A stretch of DNA of 35,872 bases from Flavobacteriales bacterium (lineage in GTDB: Bacteria > Bacteroidota > Bacteroidia > Flavobacteriales_D > Crocinitomicaceae), in assembly GCA_022361195.1 (NCBI GenBank), contig JAKSBJ010000105.1, forward strand, positions 1-35,872, in the 5' to 3' direction. Below the pieces are notes generated by a model. That model saw nothing but the letters and a program-made list of their open reading frames with translations, was not told the origin of the DNA and searched no databases. Shown here piece after piece: positions 17,674 through 26,140 of the stretch. The position numbers and the translations under genes were made by a program. The first letter of the stretch is position 1; the number at the start of each line of letters is the position of its first letter.

Positions 17674-18894
17674 TTATAAAGCAGCTAATAACAGCTCAAT
17701 ATTTTTAAACGGAAGATCAAACACTTTCCCTAAAATTTCACTTGTTAATTTTCCCTGATAGATATAAACACCACTTCTAAATCCAGGGTCTTTCTTAATC
17801 ATATCCTTACAACCTCCTACTTCCCCAATATCTAGCATCATTGGTGAAAAGATATTACTCAATGCATTAGAAGCCGTTCTTGAAACTCTCGAAGCGATAT
17901 TTGGAACACAATAATGAATAACATCGTGTTTTGTGAAAATTGGTGCTTCATGATTGGTAACTCTTGACGTTTCAAAACAACCTCCTTGATCAATACTCAC
18001 ATCTACAATCACTGATCCTGGCTTCATCGCTTCAACCATTCCTTCGGTAACAATACACGGAGTTCGGCCAAAAGGTGCTCTTACTGCCCCAATTACCACA
18101 TCTGCTCTTTGTAGTGCTTTTCCTAATAATTTAGGCTGAATTACTGATGTATAAACCCGGTTTCCGATGTCGTTATGTAAACGTCTTAATTTTGAAATTG
18201 AATTATCAAAGACCTTGACGGATGCTCCTAATCCCAATGCAGTTCTACAAGCATATTCACCAACTGTTCCAGCTCCTAAAATAACCACTTCGGTTGGTTG
18301 AACTCCAGCCACTCCTCCCATCATAATACCTTTTCCGGTTTTATAGTTTGATAAAAGTTCCGCAGCAATTAGGATGGATGTATTTCCTGCAATTTCACCC
18401 ATGGCTCTTACCACTGGAAAAATGCTGTGTTCGTCCTGAATATAATCCCAGGCAATGGCAGTAATTTTCTTTTGCATTAAACTTACCAGCGTCTTTTTAG
18501 GCTGCAAGGTTAATTGCAAAGCAGAAATCAATGTTTGATTTCCAGGCATCATTTTAATCTCTTCATCGGTTGGTGGAGCAACTTTTAAAATGATGTTGGA
18601 TTTAAAAACTTCTGAACGATCTTCAGCAATTTCAGCTCCAGCTTCAGAATAGTCATGATCGTCATAACGACAACTTTTTCCCGCACCACTCTCAACAACA
18701 ATACGATGACCGTTATTTACCAAAAACTGGACTGACTCAGGATTGAGCGCCACCCTGTTTTCCTGGTAGGTCGTTTCTGTCGGAATTCCGATCATTAATT
18801 TTCCTTTTTTACGGCTAATCGCAATCATTTCTTCCTGAGGCAGAAGACTTCCTTCTTTCATCAAGGATTTGAGGGTTTCCGGATCTGTAATCAT
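17674..18894 (-). CDS. ald: Alanine dehydrogenase/PntA-family NAD-dependent enzyme (annotated ald in Bacteroidota)
   Basis: 406 residues. A 30-residue extension precedes the core, which starts at GIPTETTYQENRVALNP. The NAD-binding loop is VVILGAGTVGEYACRTALGLG, preceded by GKGIMMGGVAGVQP as in alanine dehydrogenases. These enzymes interconvert L-alanine and pyruvate plus ammonia with NAD. The substrate-binding lysine is probably in ILKVAPPT, but the catalytic His found in studied enzymes (motif LHLA) reads ALQLTL here, with Gln in its place. That leaves the reaction less certain than the fold. The ATG overlaps the tsaE stop by four bases (ATGA), so it is translated from the tsaE transcript; it ends at the bidirectional terminator. 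Confidence 0.85.
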   Translation of the reverse strand: MITDPETLKSLMKEGSLLPQEEMIAISRKKGKLMIGIPTETTYQENRVALNPESVQFLVNNGHRIVVESGAGKSCRYDDHDYSEAGAEIAEDRSEVFKSNIILKVAPPTDEEIKMMPGNQTLISALQLTLQPKKTLVSLMQKKITAIAWDYIQDEHSIFPVVRAMGEIAGNTSILIAAELLSNYKTGKGIMMGGVAGVQPTEVVILGAGTVGEYACRTALGLGASVKVFDNSISKLRRLHNDIGNRVYTSVIQPKLLGKALQRADVVIGAVRAPFGRTPCIVTEGMVEAMKPGSVIVDVSIDQGGCFETSRVTNHEAPIFTKHDVIHYCVPNIASRVSRTASNALSNIFSPMMLDIGEVGGCKDMIKKDPGFRSGVYIYQGKLTSEILGKVFDLPFKNIELLLAAL

Positions 18895-19304
18895 GTCTGA
18901 ATATCAATAATTCGTTTAGTGTCTTTGAGACTGATTATAACATCTACGCAATTTTCAGGTAGAAGGTTGCTGACTTTCTCCGGCCACTCCATAAAACAGT
19001 AGCTGTCCGAGTCCAGTATCTCCTCTACTCCAATATCATAGGCTTCCATTTCATCATTCAACCGATAAAAATCAAAATGATAAATAGAACCATAATTTAC
19101 GGAAAAATATTCGTTGATAATCGAAAAAGTAGGAGAAGAAGTATGATCCTCTACCCCCATTTGCTTCATTACTTCATTGATAAAAGTTGTTTTACCAACT
19201 CCCATCTCACCGTAAAAGGCAAACTTTTTATAATCATTTGCGAGACTCAAAAACGCTTTGACAGTCTCACTCAACTCATCAAGAGAAGACAATTCTAATT
19301 TCAT
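18891..19304 (-). CDS. tsaE: tRNA t6A biosynthesis ATPase TsaE
   Basis: 137 residues, normal size for TsaE. Walker A is GEMGVGKTT (about 32-40), then SSPTFSIINEY (56-66) and the YHFDFYRL stretch (75-82) typical of the family, and FMEWPEKV (104-111). TsaE cooperates with TsaB and TsaD to make threonylcarbamoyladenosine at A37 of ANN-decoding tRNAs; its ATPase activity resets the complex. It is cytoplasmic. The gene starts 60 bases downstream of the porX stop and has its own promoter-like sequence ending five bases before the ATG. It is coupled to ald by ATGA. Confidence 0.95.
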   Translation of the reverse strand: MKLELSSLDELSETVKAFLSLANDYKKFAFYGEMGVGKTTFINEVMKQMGVEDHTSSPTFSIINEYFSVNYGSIYHFDFYRLNDEMEAYDIGVEEILDSDSYCFMEWPEKVSNLLPENCVDVIISLKDTKRIIDIQT

Positions 19305-19309
19305 CCCTG

Positions 19310-19340
19310 CAAAGATGAAACTAAACTGCTAAAATTGCAA
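19310..19340 (-). promoter_or_regulatory. Promoter-like sequence for tsaE-ald, possibly leaderless
   Basis: Read on the minus strand: TTG (19340-19338), a 20-base spacer, then CATCTTTG (19317-19310), one mismatch from TAnnTTTG. The final G is only five bases from the tsaE ATG, so the RNA would start at or next to the start codon. Confidence 0.45.
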
Positions 19341-19364
19341 TAGCCATTCAGGATGAAATATGAT

Positions 19365-20909
19365 CTATTTCGAGCTCAGTTCCACAAAAGGAATGATCAT
19401 TTCCTCCAAAGATACTCCTCCATGTTGAAAGGTATCCTTGTAATACTTAGCGTAATAATTGTAATTATTCGGATAAGCAAAGAAGTCATTTTCTTTTGAG
19501 AAAACAAACTGCGAACTTACATTCTCTTGCGGTAATTGAATATCTTTTGGATTGCTGGAAACGATCACCTCTTTTGAATTATAATTTAGGTTTTTTCCCA
19601 CCTTATAACGCAAATTGGTATTGGTATTTTTGTCTCCCACAATTTTCACAGGATTGTCCACTCTAATAGTTCCATGATCGGTTGTTAAATACAACTTTAA
19701 CCCTTTCTCAGCAATTTTGCGAAGAATGTCCTTTAAGGGGGAATGGTTAAACCATGAAACCGTTAATGAACGATAAGCTGCCTCATCATCTGCCAATTCT
19801 TTAATTACCTCCATCTCTGTTCGGGCATGTGACAACATATCCACAAAGTTGTAGACAATTACATTGAGATCATTTTGAAGAAGATCGTTAAAACGATCAA
19901 CCATTTTCTTAGCAAAGTCAAGCTTTACCACTTTATTATAAGAAGTTTTTAACTTCAAATTATTCTTTCGAAGATTCCCTTCAAGAAACTCCTCCTCATG
20001 CATATTCTTCCCACCCTCATCATTCTCGTTTAACCACAAATTCGGATAACGTTTTTCAATTTCCAAAGGCATCATTCCGGCAAAAAGAGCATTTCTTGCA
20101 TAATGCGTTGCGGTAGGTAAAATGGAATAAAAAAGTTCTTCTTTCTCAACATTAAAATACTCAGTGATAATGGGCTTTAACACCTTCCACTGATCATATC
20201 TAAGATTATCAATGACAATTAAAAAAGCTGGTTCCTGAGTAATGGTTGGAAAAACGCGTTCTTTCAAAACTTGATGTGATAAGAGAGGTGCATCCTCGTC
20301 CCCATCTAGCCATGAACGGTAATTATCATCGACAAATTTGCAAAACTGTGTATTGGCGTCCTTCTTTTGCATGGCAAAAATCTCCTTCATTCCATCATCC
20401 GTCGATTGTTCCAACTTAATTTCCCAATTCACCAATTGCGTGTATACATCTGCCCACTCTTCTGCATCCAATCGATCATTTAAACGCATCCCAATTTGAC
20501 GGAACTCGATTTGATAGTCAGAAGTATTCTTTGCACTCACCAAATCCTTCTCATTCAAATTCTTTTTGATCGACAATAAAATTTGGTTGGGGTTTACTGG
20601 CTTAATCAAATAATCTGAGATCTGCCGTCCAATGGCCTCCTCCATGATATGTTCCTCCTCACTTTTAGTAATCATGATGATTGGAACATTTTGGTTTTTA
20701 TCCTTGATTTTTGCCAAGGTTTCCAAACCAGTTAGTCCTGGCATATTTTCATCCAGAAAAATTATATCATAATGTTTTTCTCCAGCCATTTCAACTGCAT
20801 CAAAGCCATTATTGACCGTGTCAATTTCAAAGCCTTTCTGTTCCAAAAACATGATATGAGGCTTTAAAAGATCAATTTCATCATCTGCCCAAAGAATCGT
20901 TGCGTTCAT
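19365..20909 (-). CDS. porX: T9SS response regulator PorX with PglZ (alkaline phosphatase-like) effector domain
   Basis: 514 residues. The receiver domain (1-120) has the acidic pair Asp9/Asp10, phosphoacceptor Asp53 in FLDENMPG, Thr81 and Lys103. A helical linker (about 120-220) leads to a PglZ domain of the alkaline phosphatase superfamily with likely zinc ligands or catalytic residues Asp234 (VIDNLRYD), Thr266 (ILPTATHY), Asp357/His361 (FVDMLSH), Asp411/His412 (TTDHGT) and His496 (FQHGG). This is the architecture of PorX, which with histidine kinase PorY and sigma factor SigP controls T9SS genes in Porphyromonas; its PglZ domain hydrolyses oligonucleotides. No PorY or SigP gene is in the window. 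It is divergent from the HD gene with only 20 bases between frames. T9SS genes and cargo elsewhere in the window are probable targets. Confidence 0.95.
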   Translation of the reverse strand: MNATILWADDEIDLLKPHIMFLEQKGFEIDTVNNGFDAVEMAGEKHYDIIFLDENMPGLTGLETLAKIKDKNQNVPIIMITKSEEEHIMEEAIGRQISDYLIKPVNPNQILLSIKKNLNEKDLVSAKNTSDYQIEFRQIGMRLNDRLDAEEWADVYTQLVNWEIKLEQSTDDGMKEIFAMQKKDANTQFCKFVDDNYRSWLDGDEDAPLLSHQVLKERVFPTITQEPAFLIVIDNLRYDQWKVLKPIITEYFNVEKEELFYSILPTATHYARNALFAGMMPLEIEKRYPNLWLNENDEGGKNMHEEEFLEGNLRKNNLKLKTSYNKVVKLDFAKKMVDRFNDLLQNDLNVIVYNFVDMLSHARTEMEVIKELADDEAAYRSLTVSWFNHSPLKDILRKIAEKGLKLYLTTDHGTIRVDNPVKIVGDKNTNTNLRYKVGKNLNYNSKEVIVSSNPKDIQLPQENVSSQFVFSKENDFFAYPNNYNYYAKYYKDTFQHGGVSLEEMIIPFVELSSK

Positions 20910-20932
20910 CTATTGTTTTTTAATTAGTTTTG
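20900..20932 (+). promoter_or_regulatory. Promoter-like sequence for the HD-domain gene, inside the porX 5' end
   Basis: TTG (20900-20902), a 22-base spacer and TAGTTTTG (20925-20932) match the Bacteroidota promoter. Its predicted RNA start, near 20939, lies after the first possible TTG start codon of the HD gene, so if it is real translation must begin further downstream. Confidence 0.45.
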
Positions 20933-22210
20933 AAGCATCTGTACAGCAAACTTAAGCAATTGAAATCGCAATCAAATACTTCGAATAAAAGAAAAATAAT
21001 TAACGATCCTGTTCATGGATTTATTACGATTCCAAACGAATTAATTTTCGATTTGATCGAACATCCGTTTTTTCAGCGATTGAGAAGAATAAAACAGTTA
21101 GGATTATCACACCTCGTTTATCCGGGAGCGAACCATACTCGTTTTCATCATGCTTTGGGTGCAATGCACCTCATGCAAAAAGCCATCACGGTTTTAAAGA
21201 AAAAGGGAATTGAAATTTCGGACGATGAAAAAACAGGAGCTATAGCTGCTATTTTGTTGCATGACATTGGTCACGGACCATTTTCGCATACTCTGGAGCA
21301 TGCTTTACTCAATGATGTACATCATGAAGAAATTTCGGTCCTGTTCATGCAAAAACTCAATGAAGAATTAGATGGACAATTGGATACCGCAATTCAGATT
21401 TTCACGGACCAACACCCTAAAAAATTCCTTCATCAACTTGTCTCCAGTCAACTGGATATGGACCGATTAGATTATTTGCAAAGAGACAGTTTTTTCACTG
21501 GAGTTTCGGAAGGAGTAATTGGTAGTGAGCGCATTATTAAAATGCTAAATGTTTCAGATGACCAGTTAGTGGTTGATGAAAAAGGAATTTATTCGATCGA
21601 GAACTTTTTGAATTCACGTCGAATTATGTATTGGCAGGTATACATGCATAAAACTGTAGTTTCCTCAGAGTATATGTTAACTAGCATCCTAAAACGGGCT
21701 CGTAAATTATACCATGAAGGGAAAGAACTTTTTTGTACTCCCAGCCTTGAAATTTTCTTAAAAAAGCAAATCAGTGCAACCGAATTCAAGTCAGATGCAT
21801 CACTACTTGAAAACTTTGCTTTGATCGACGACAATGACATTATATCTTCGGTAAAAGTGTGGCAAAAATCAGATGACTTAATTCTTTCAACCCTCTGTAA
21901 AAACATGATTGGAAGAAAACTCTTCAAAACTGAAATTTCGTCACAGCAATTTTCATCCGAAGAAATTCAACAAAAGGAAGAACAAATCGTGAATGCCTTG
22001 GGGATTAACCAATCGGACGTCTCTTACTTTGTAATTAGTGAAAAATTGGTGAACAATGCCTACAATCATCAATTAGACCGGATTCATGTACTTTCCAGAG
22101 ACGGAAAGCTGACTGATTTACTCAGTGCCTCAGACAATTTCAACCTCTCTGGTTTTACCAAATCGGTTGAAAAATTTTCACTTTGTTATTTGAGGATTAA
22201 AACAGATTAA
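20930..22210 (+). CDS. HD-domain phosphohydrolase (dNTPase/YdhJ-like)
   Basis: Up to 426 residues. There is no ATG before the conserved part: the frame opens at TTG 20930, and a second TTG at 20960 gives 416 residues and fits the promoter better. The region starting INDPVHGFI is the usual first motif of Bacteroidota HD proteins. The HD metal site is visible as TRFHHALG, then LLHDIGHGPFSHTLEH with the His-Asp pair, and DMDRLDYLQRDSFF with the late Asp. This is the dGTPase/SAMHD1-like HD subgroup, so hydrolysis of (d)NTPs or a related phosphoester is likely, but no substrate is proven. The C-terminal third has no motif I recognise. The HD-porX-tsaE and HD-lpxD neighbourhood recurs in Bacteroidota genomes. 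Confidence 0.85.
   Translation: MKHLYSKLKQLKSQSNTSNKRKIINDPVHGFITIPNELIFDLIEHPFFQRLRRIKQLGLSHLVYPGANHTRFHHALGAMHLMQKAITVLKKKGIEISDDEKTGAIAAILLHDIGHGPFSHTLEHALLNDVHHEEISVLFMQKLNEELDGQLDTAIQIFTDQHPKKFLHQLVSSQLDMDRLDYLQRDSFFTGVSEGVIGSERIIKMLNVSDDQLVVDEKGIYSIENFLNSRRIMYWQVYMHKTVVSSEYMLTSILKRARKLYHEGKELFCTPSLEIFLKKQISATEFKSDASLLENFALIDDNDIISSVKVWQKSDDLILSTLCKNMIGRKLFKTEISSQQFSSEEIQQKEEQIVNALGINQSDVSYFVISEKLVNNAYNHQLDRIHVLSRDGKLTDLLSASDNFNLSGFTKSVEKFSLCYLRIKTD
20947..20976 (-). promoter_or_regulatory. Promoter-like sequence for porX
   Basis: Read on the minus strand: TTTG (20976-20973), an 18-base spacer and TAAGTTTG (20954-20947), a full match to the Bacteroidota consensus. The predicted RNA start near 20940 gives a leader of about 30 bases. 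It lies within the 5' end of the HD gene and its predicted start is next to that of the opposite promoter. Confidence 0.55.
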
Positions 22211-22214
22211 AAAA

Positions 22215-22228
22215 ATAATGTGCATTAT
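22215..22228. repeat. Short palindrome between the HD gene and lpxD
   Basis: ATAATG and CATTAT form a perfect six-base inverted repeat around a TG centre, five bases after the HD gene stop. No T-run follows. It could be an operator half-site pair or chance in A+T-rich DNA. Confidence 0.25.
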
Positions 22229-22286
22229 CTCAAACGATTTGTTGAAAACTTCGTGTTGGAGTATAAGCGCTCGCATATTTAATTAG

Positions 22287-22294
22287 TACTTTTG
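22287..22294 (+). promoter_or_regulatory. Candidate -7 element for the lpxD operon
   Basis: TACTTTTG fully matches TAnnTTTG and ends five bases before the lpxD ATG at 22300, so the mRNA would start at or next to the start codon. The nearest upstream TTG (22256-22258) is 28 bases away, longer than the usual 17-23, so support is partial. Confidence 0.4.
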
Positions 22295-22299
22295 GCAAA

Positions 22300-23343
22300 A
22301 TGGATTTTTCCGCACAACAAATAGCAGACATTCTGGAAGGCGAAATCGTTGGAAACCCTAACGTTACCGTAAATGGCCTTTCAAAGATTGAAGAAGGTAA
22401 AACTGGAACATTATCGTTTCTGGCCAATCCCAAATACGAAGAATATATTTACACTACCAAGGCTTCTATTGTAATTGTTAATGATACCTTCTCTCCCCAA
22501 TCACCTATTTCTGAAGATTGTACCCTCATTAAAGTGAAAGAGGCATATCGTAGTTTTGCCAAATTACTGGAGATGTACGATCAAGCAATTGCTAAAAAAC
22601 CAGGTATAGAAGAACCTTCTTTCATCTCCCAATCAGCTTCGGTTGGAAAAGATGTTTATGTGGGTGCTTTCGCTTACATTGGTGATAATGTTGAAATTGG
22701 TGATAATGTGATGATTTATCCTCAGGCTTATATTGGTGACAATGTTAAAATTGGGAATAATTCAAAAATTTATTCGGGAGCAAAGGTTTATAGGGATTGT
22801 CAGATTGGAAACGACTGTACAGTACATGCCGGAGCTATTATTGGAGCTGACGGATTTGGTTTTGCGCCCAATTCGGAGAACAATTACCAAAAAGTACCTC
22901 AAATTGGAAATGTGATTTTAGAAGATCATGTTGACATCGGAGCAAACACTTGTGTTGATCGGGCTACATTAGGTTCGACCATTATACGAAAGGGAGTAAA
23001 ACTCGATAATTTGGTGCAAATTGGTCACAATGTTATTGTTGGAGACAATACGGTAATGGCAGCCCAGGTAGGTGTTGCAGGATCAACCAAGCTAGGAAAA
23101 AACATGATGTTGGGCGGACAAGTAGGTATCGTTGGACATTCTGAATTTGCGGATGGAATTAAAATAGGAGCTCAATCAGGAGTTCCAAGAGGGGTTAGCA
23201 AAGAAAATGCCGTTTTATTAGGCTCTCCTGCTACAGATGCGGATGAACAAAAGAAATTGTGGTTTGCCTACAGAAGATTACCACAAATACTTGACCGACT
23301 AGGAAAATTAGAAGCGGAATTAAAACAACTAAAGAATAATTGA
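22300..23343 (+). CDS. lpxD: UDP-3-O-acylglucosamine N-acyltransferase LpxD
   Basis: 347 residues, normal length. The N-terminal uridine-binding domain (1-100) includes [14 protein letters not shown] left-handed beta-helix of hexapeptide repeats follows (about 108-310), with [12 protein letters not shown] and similar I-G-x-N steps, and the catalytic His243 in [11 protein letters not shown] short C-terminal helix closes the protein. LpxD adds the second acyl chain, from acyl-ACP, to UDP-3-O-acyl-glucosamine in lipid A synthesis in the cytoplasm. It heads the lpxD, lpxC-fabZ, lpxA, efp series; the next start is only seven bases after its stop. The nucleotide repeats visible in this gene come from the hexapeptide code. 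Confidence 0.98.
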   Translation: MDFSAQQIADILEGEIVGNPNVTVNGLSKIEEGKTGTLSFLANPKYEEYIYTTKASIVIVNDTFSPQSPISEDCTLIKVKEAYRSFAKLLEMYDQAIAKKPGIEEPSFISQSASVGKDVYVGAFAYIGDNVEIGDNVMIYPQAYIGDNVKIGNNSKIYSGAKVYRDCQIGNDCTVHAGAIIGADGFGFAPNSENNYQKVPQIGNVILEDHVDIGANTCVDRATLGSTIIRKGVKLDNLVQIGHNVIVGDNTVMAAQVGVAGSTKLGKNMMLGGQVGIVGHSEFADGIKIGAQSGVPRGVSKENAVLLGSPATDADEQKKLWFAYRRLPQILDRLGKLEAELKQLKNN

Positions 23344-23350
23344 TAAGCCG

Positions 23351-24754
23351 ATGGCTGATAAGCAGAAAACCCTAAAAAAAGAAATCAAGTTAAGTGGTGT
23401 TGGACTGCATACAGGAGAAGTTGTCAATCTGACAATTTGCCCTGCTGCTGAAAAACACGGATATCGTTTCCAACGGGTGGATTTGGAAAATGAACCAATT
23501 GTAAAAGCTGATCCGGACAATGTTGTTTCAACAGCAAGAGGAACTACTTTGGAACAAAACGGAGCTAAAGTTTATACAACCGAGCACGTTTTGGCTGCTT
23601 TGTACGCTATGCAGGTTGACAACGTACTTATTCAGTTAGATGGACCTGAAGTTCCTATTATGGACGGAAGTTCTTTCCCTTTTGTTCAGGCAATTAAGGA
23701 AGTTGGTTTAGAAGAACAAAATGCTGACAGAGAGTATCTTGAGTTGGATGAAAACATCAAATGGGAAGATGTAGAGAAAGGAATTGAATTCTTAGCTATC
23801 CCTGATAGCGAATATCGAATTACGGTAATGGTGGATTACAATTCACCTGTGCTTGGAACACAGCACGCCAGTATGTATAAAATTTCTGATTTTGAACAAG
23901 AAATATCACGTTGTAGAACGTTTGTATTCTTGAGAGAATTGGAATATTTGGCAAAGAATGACCTCATTAAAGGAGGTGATTTGGATAACGCCATTGTAAT
24001 GGTTGAGCGCGACAACATTCAGCAAGAAGAGTTGGATCGTTTAGCGAAATTACTTGGAAAAGAAGATTTATCTATTCAGGTAGACGGAATTGGAACCTTG
24101 AACAATACCAAACTTCATTTTGAGAATGAACCTGCACGTCATAAGCTTTTGGACATTGTTGGTGACCTTGCTTTATTAGGTAAACCAATCAAAGGACATA
24201 TTTTGGCTGCCCGACCAGGACACGGAGGAAATGTTCAATTTGCCAAACTTTTGAAGGAACACTTCAAACAACAACTCAAAAAAGGAAAGGTATTTGATCT
24301 TACTTCAGAGCCTGTTTATGATACCATTGCTATTGAAAAAATGCTTCCTCATCGCTACCCATTTTTATTGGTAGACAAAATCATGGAAGTAACTGACGAT
24401 TCGATCATTGGGGTTAAAAACATCACGATGAACGAACCTCAGTTTACAGGGCATTTTCCAGGAAATCCAATTTTCCCAGGAGTGTTACAGGTAGAGGCAA
24501 TGGCACAGGTAGGAGGAATTTTTGCACTGGACAAAGTAGAGGATCCGCATCTTTATTCGACATACTTTATGAAGATAGACTCCACCAAGTTCAAAGCAAT
24601 GGTTAGACCAGGAGATACAGTGGTATTTGAATTAAAACTTCTTTCTCCTATCAGAAGAGGGCTTGTGAACATGTCTGGAGTCGCTTATGTTGATGGAAAA
24701 CCCGTTATGGAATCCGAAATGTTAGCACAAGTGGTCAAAGATAAAACAGAATGA
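23351..24754 (+). CDS. lpxC-fabZ: Bifunctional LpxC deacetylase / FabZ dehydratase fusion
   Basis: 467 residues in two enzyme domains. LpxC (about 1-315) has zinc ligands His79 (TTEHVLAALYA), His264 and Asp268 (HKLLDIVGD) and the general-acid region His291 (RPGHGG). FabZ (about 325-467) has MLPHRYPFLLVD and the catalytic GHFPGNPIFPG with His368, plus Glu382 in QVEAMAQ. LpxC catalyses the committed deacetylation of UDP-3-O-acyl-GlcNAc; FabZ dehydrates 3-hydroxyacyl-ACP, the same acyl pool that LpxA and LpxD draw on. The fusion is standard in Bacteroidota and ties lipid A to fatty acid synthesis. The lpxA ATG overlaps its stop (ATGA). Confidence 0.98.
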   Translation: MADKQKTLKKEIKLSGVGLHTGEVVNLTICPAAEKHGYRFQRVDLENEPIVKADPDNVVSTARGTTLEQNGAKVYTTEHVLAALYAMQVDNVLIQLDGPEVPIMDGSSFPFVQAIKEVGLEEQNADREYLELDENIKWEDVEKGIEFLAIPDSEYRITVMVDYNSPVLGTQHASMYKISDFEQEISRCRTFVFLRELEYLAKNDLIKGGDLDNAIVMVERDNIQQEELDRLAKLLGKEDLSIQVDGIGTLNNTKLHFENEPARHKLLDIVGDLALLGKPIKGHILAARPGHGGNVQFAKLLKEHFKQQLKKGKVFDLTSEPVYDTIAIEKMLPHRYPFLLVDKIMEVTDDSIIGVKNITMNEPQFTGHFPGNPIFPGVLQVEAMAQVGGIFALDKVEDPHLYSTYFMKIDSTKFKAMVRPGDTVVFELKLLSPIRRGLVNMSGVAYVDGKPVMESEMLAQVVKDKTE

Positions 24755-25527
24755 TAAGTAAACAGGCAAATATTCATCCCAACGCCAAGATTGGAAAGGA
24801 TGTTGTTATTGAATCATTTTCAACCATCTATGAAGATGTTGAAATTGGTGACGGAACAGTTATTGGACCGAACGTAACGATTTATCCAGGAGCTCGAATT
24901 GGAAAAAATTGTCAAATCTATCCAGGAGCGGTTATTTCAGCCATTCCACAAGATTTGAAATTCAGAGGCGAATACACCACGGCAGAGATTGGTGATAATA
25001 CAGTAATTCGTGAATGTGTTACCATTCATCGTGGTACAGAGGACAGAAAGAAAACAGTAGTTGGAAAAAACTGCCTCATTATGTGCTATGTTCATGTTGC
25101 ACATGATTGCATTATTGGTAATAACGTAATTATTGCAAATTATGCCGGAATTGCGGGTCATTGTAATATTGCGGATTGGGTAATTATTGAAGGAATGTGC
25201 GGTTTACAACAATTCATAAATATCGGTGAGCACTCCTTTATTGCCGGAATGTCGCAGGTACGAAAAGATGTACCTCCTTTTATTCGCGTAGCCAGAGAGC
25301 CATTAACCTTCGCAGGTATTAATGCGATTGGGCTTAGAAGAAGGGGAATGACTGACGAAAAAGTAAAATTAATTGAAGATATTTACCGTAATCTTTTTGT
25401 TTTGAATGATTCCATTTCATCAGGAATCAAAACAATTGAAAAAGAAATTCCGGATTGCGAAGAAAGAAGAAAAGTCATTGACTTTATCAGACAATCGGAA
25501 AAGGGAATTATTAAAGGACCTATTTAA
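24751..25527 (+). CDS. lpxA: UDP-N-acetylglucosamine O-acyltransferase LpxA
   Basis: 258 residues, normal length. A left-handed beta-helix of hexapeptide repeats (about 1-190) contains the catalytic His118 in VHVAHDC and the loop [19 protein letters not shown], followed by the C-terminal helical domain starting near LRRRGM. LpxA transfers a 3-hydroxyacyl chain from ACP to the 3-OH of UDP-GlcNAc, the first step of lipid A synthesis. It overlaps the lpxC-fabZ stop by four bases and is followed after 11 bases by efp, so all are on one transcript. Acyl-chain length cannot be read by eye. Confidence 0.98.
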   Translation: MISKQANIHPNAKIGKDVVIESFSTIYEDVEIGDGTVIGPNVTIYPGARIGKNCQIYPGAVISAIPQDLKFRGEYTTAEIGDNTVIRECVTIHRGTEDRKKTVVGKNCLIMCYVHVAHDCIIGNNVIIANYAGIAGHCNIADWVIIEGMCGLQQFINIGEHSFIAGMSQVRKDVPPFIRVAREPLTFAGINAIGLRRRGMTDEKVKLIEDIYRNLFVLNDSISSGIKTIEKEIPDCEERRKVIDFIRQSEKGIIKGPI

Positions 25528-25538
25528 TCAATAAAACT

Positions 25539-26105
25539 ATGGCAACTACAGCTGATATCCGAAACGGACTTTGTATTAATCATAATGGAAAATTGGTAAC
25601 GATTGTTGAATTTCAACACGTAAAGCCAGGTAAAGGACCAGCTTTTGTTCGTACTAAGCTTAAAAACGTTGAAACCGGAAAGGTAGTTGATAACACTTTC
25701 TCAGCCGGACATAAAATTGATATCGTTCGTATTGAAACAAGAAGTTATCAGTACTTGTACCAGGAAGGGGAAGGATATCACTTCATGAATACTGAAAATT
25801 ACGAGCAGGTATTCATCAATGGGGCAATGATCGACAATCCTCAATTTTTGAAAGAAGGTGTTATCTGTACGATTGTATTCCATGCCGAAGAAGAAACTCC
25901 GTTAACAGTAGAACTTCCAAATCACATTGACGCAGAAGTTACTTACACAGAGCCCGGTATTAAAGGAGATACAGCTACAAATACCTTAAAGCCTGCTACT
26001 ATTGACACTGGAGCTGAAATCAGAGTTCCTTTGTTCATTAACACAGGAGATATGATTAAGGTAGATACGCGTAAAGGAGAATACTCTGAGCGTATCAAAT
26101 CATAA
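25539..26105 (+). CDS. efp: Translation elongation factor P
   Basis: 188 residues, the family norm. The three beta-barrel domains are evident: the KOW-like N-domain with [10 protein letters not shown], whose tip Lys32 is where a modification would sit; the OB domain from about residue 65; and the C-terminal OB domain with the family signature [24 protein letters not shown] shortened here to its start [14 protein letters not shown] enters the ribosome E site and relieves stalling at polyproline. That may matter for the nearby PID-CTERM gene, whose product has PPP, PP and PGG runs. No EpmA/EpmB or other modifying enzyme is visible. It is last in the lipid A operon. Confidence 0.98.
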   Translation: MATTADIRNGLCINHNGKLVTIVEFQHVKPGKGPAFVRTKLKNVETGKVVDNTFSAGHKIDIVRIETRSYQYLYQEGEGYHFMNTENYEQVFINGAMIDNPQFLKEGVICTIVFHAEEETPLTVELPNHIDAEVTYTEPGIKGDTATNTLKPATIDTGAEIRVPLFINTGDMIKVDTRKGEYSERIKS

Positions 26106-26140
26106 ATCAGAGCCAACAATTTCTCTGACAAGCTCTTAAG

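Noticed and set aside
21589..21927. 112-residue minus-strand frame inside the HD gene
   Set aside because: Cysteine- and serine-rich shadow of the coding strand; no promoter or family resemblance.
22640..23200. Repetitive DNA inside lpxD
   Set aside because: The repetition reflects the hexapeptide repeats of the protein, not a mobile or CRISPR repeat.
26107..26128. Hairpin TCAGAG/CTCTGA after efp
   Set aside because: Only six base pairs with a 10-base loop and no T-run, so not a convincing terminator.
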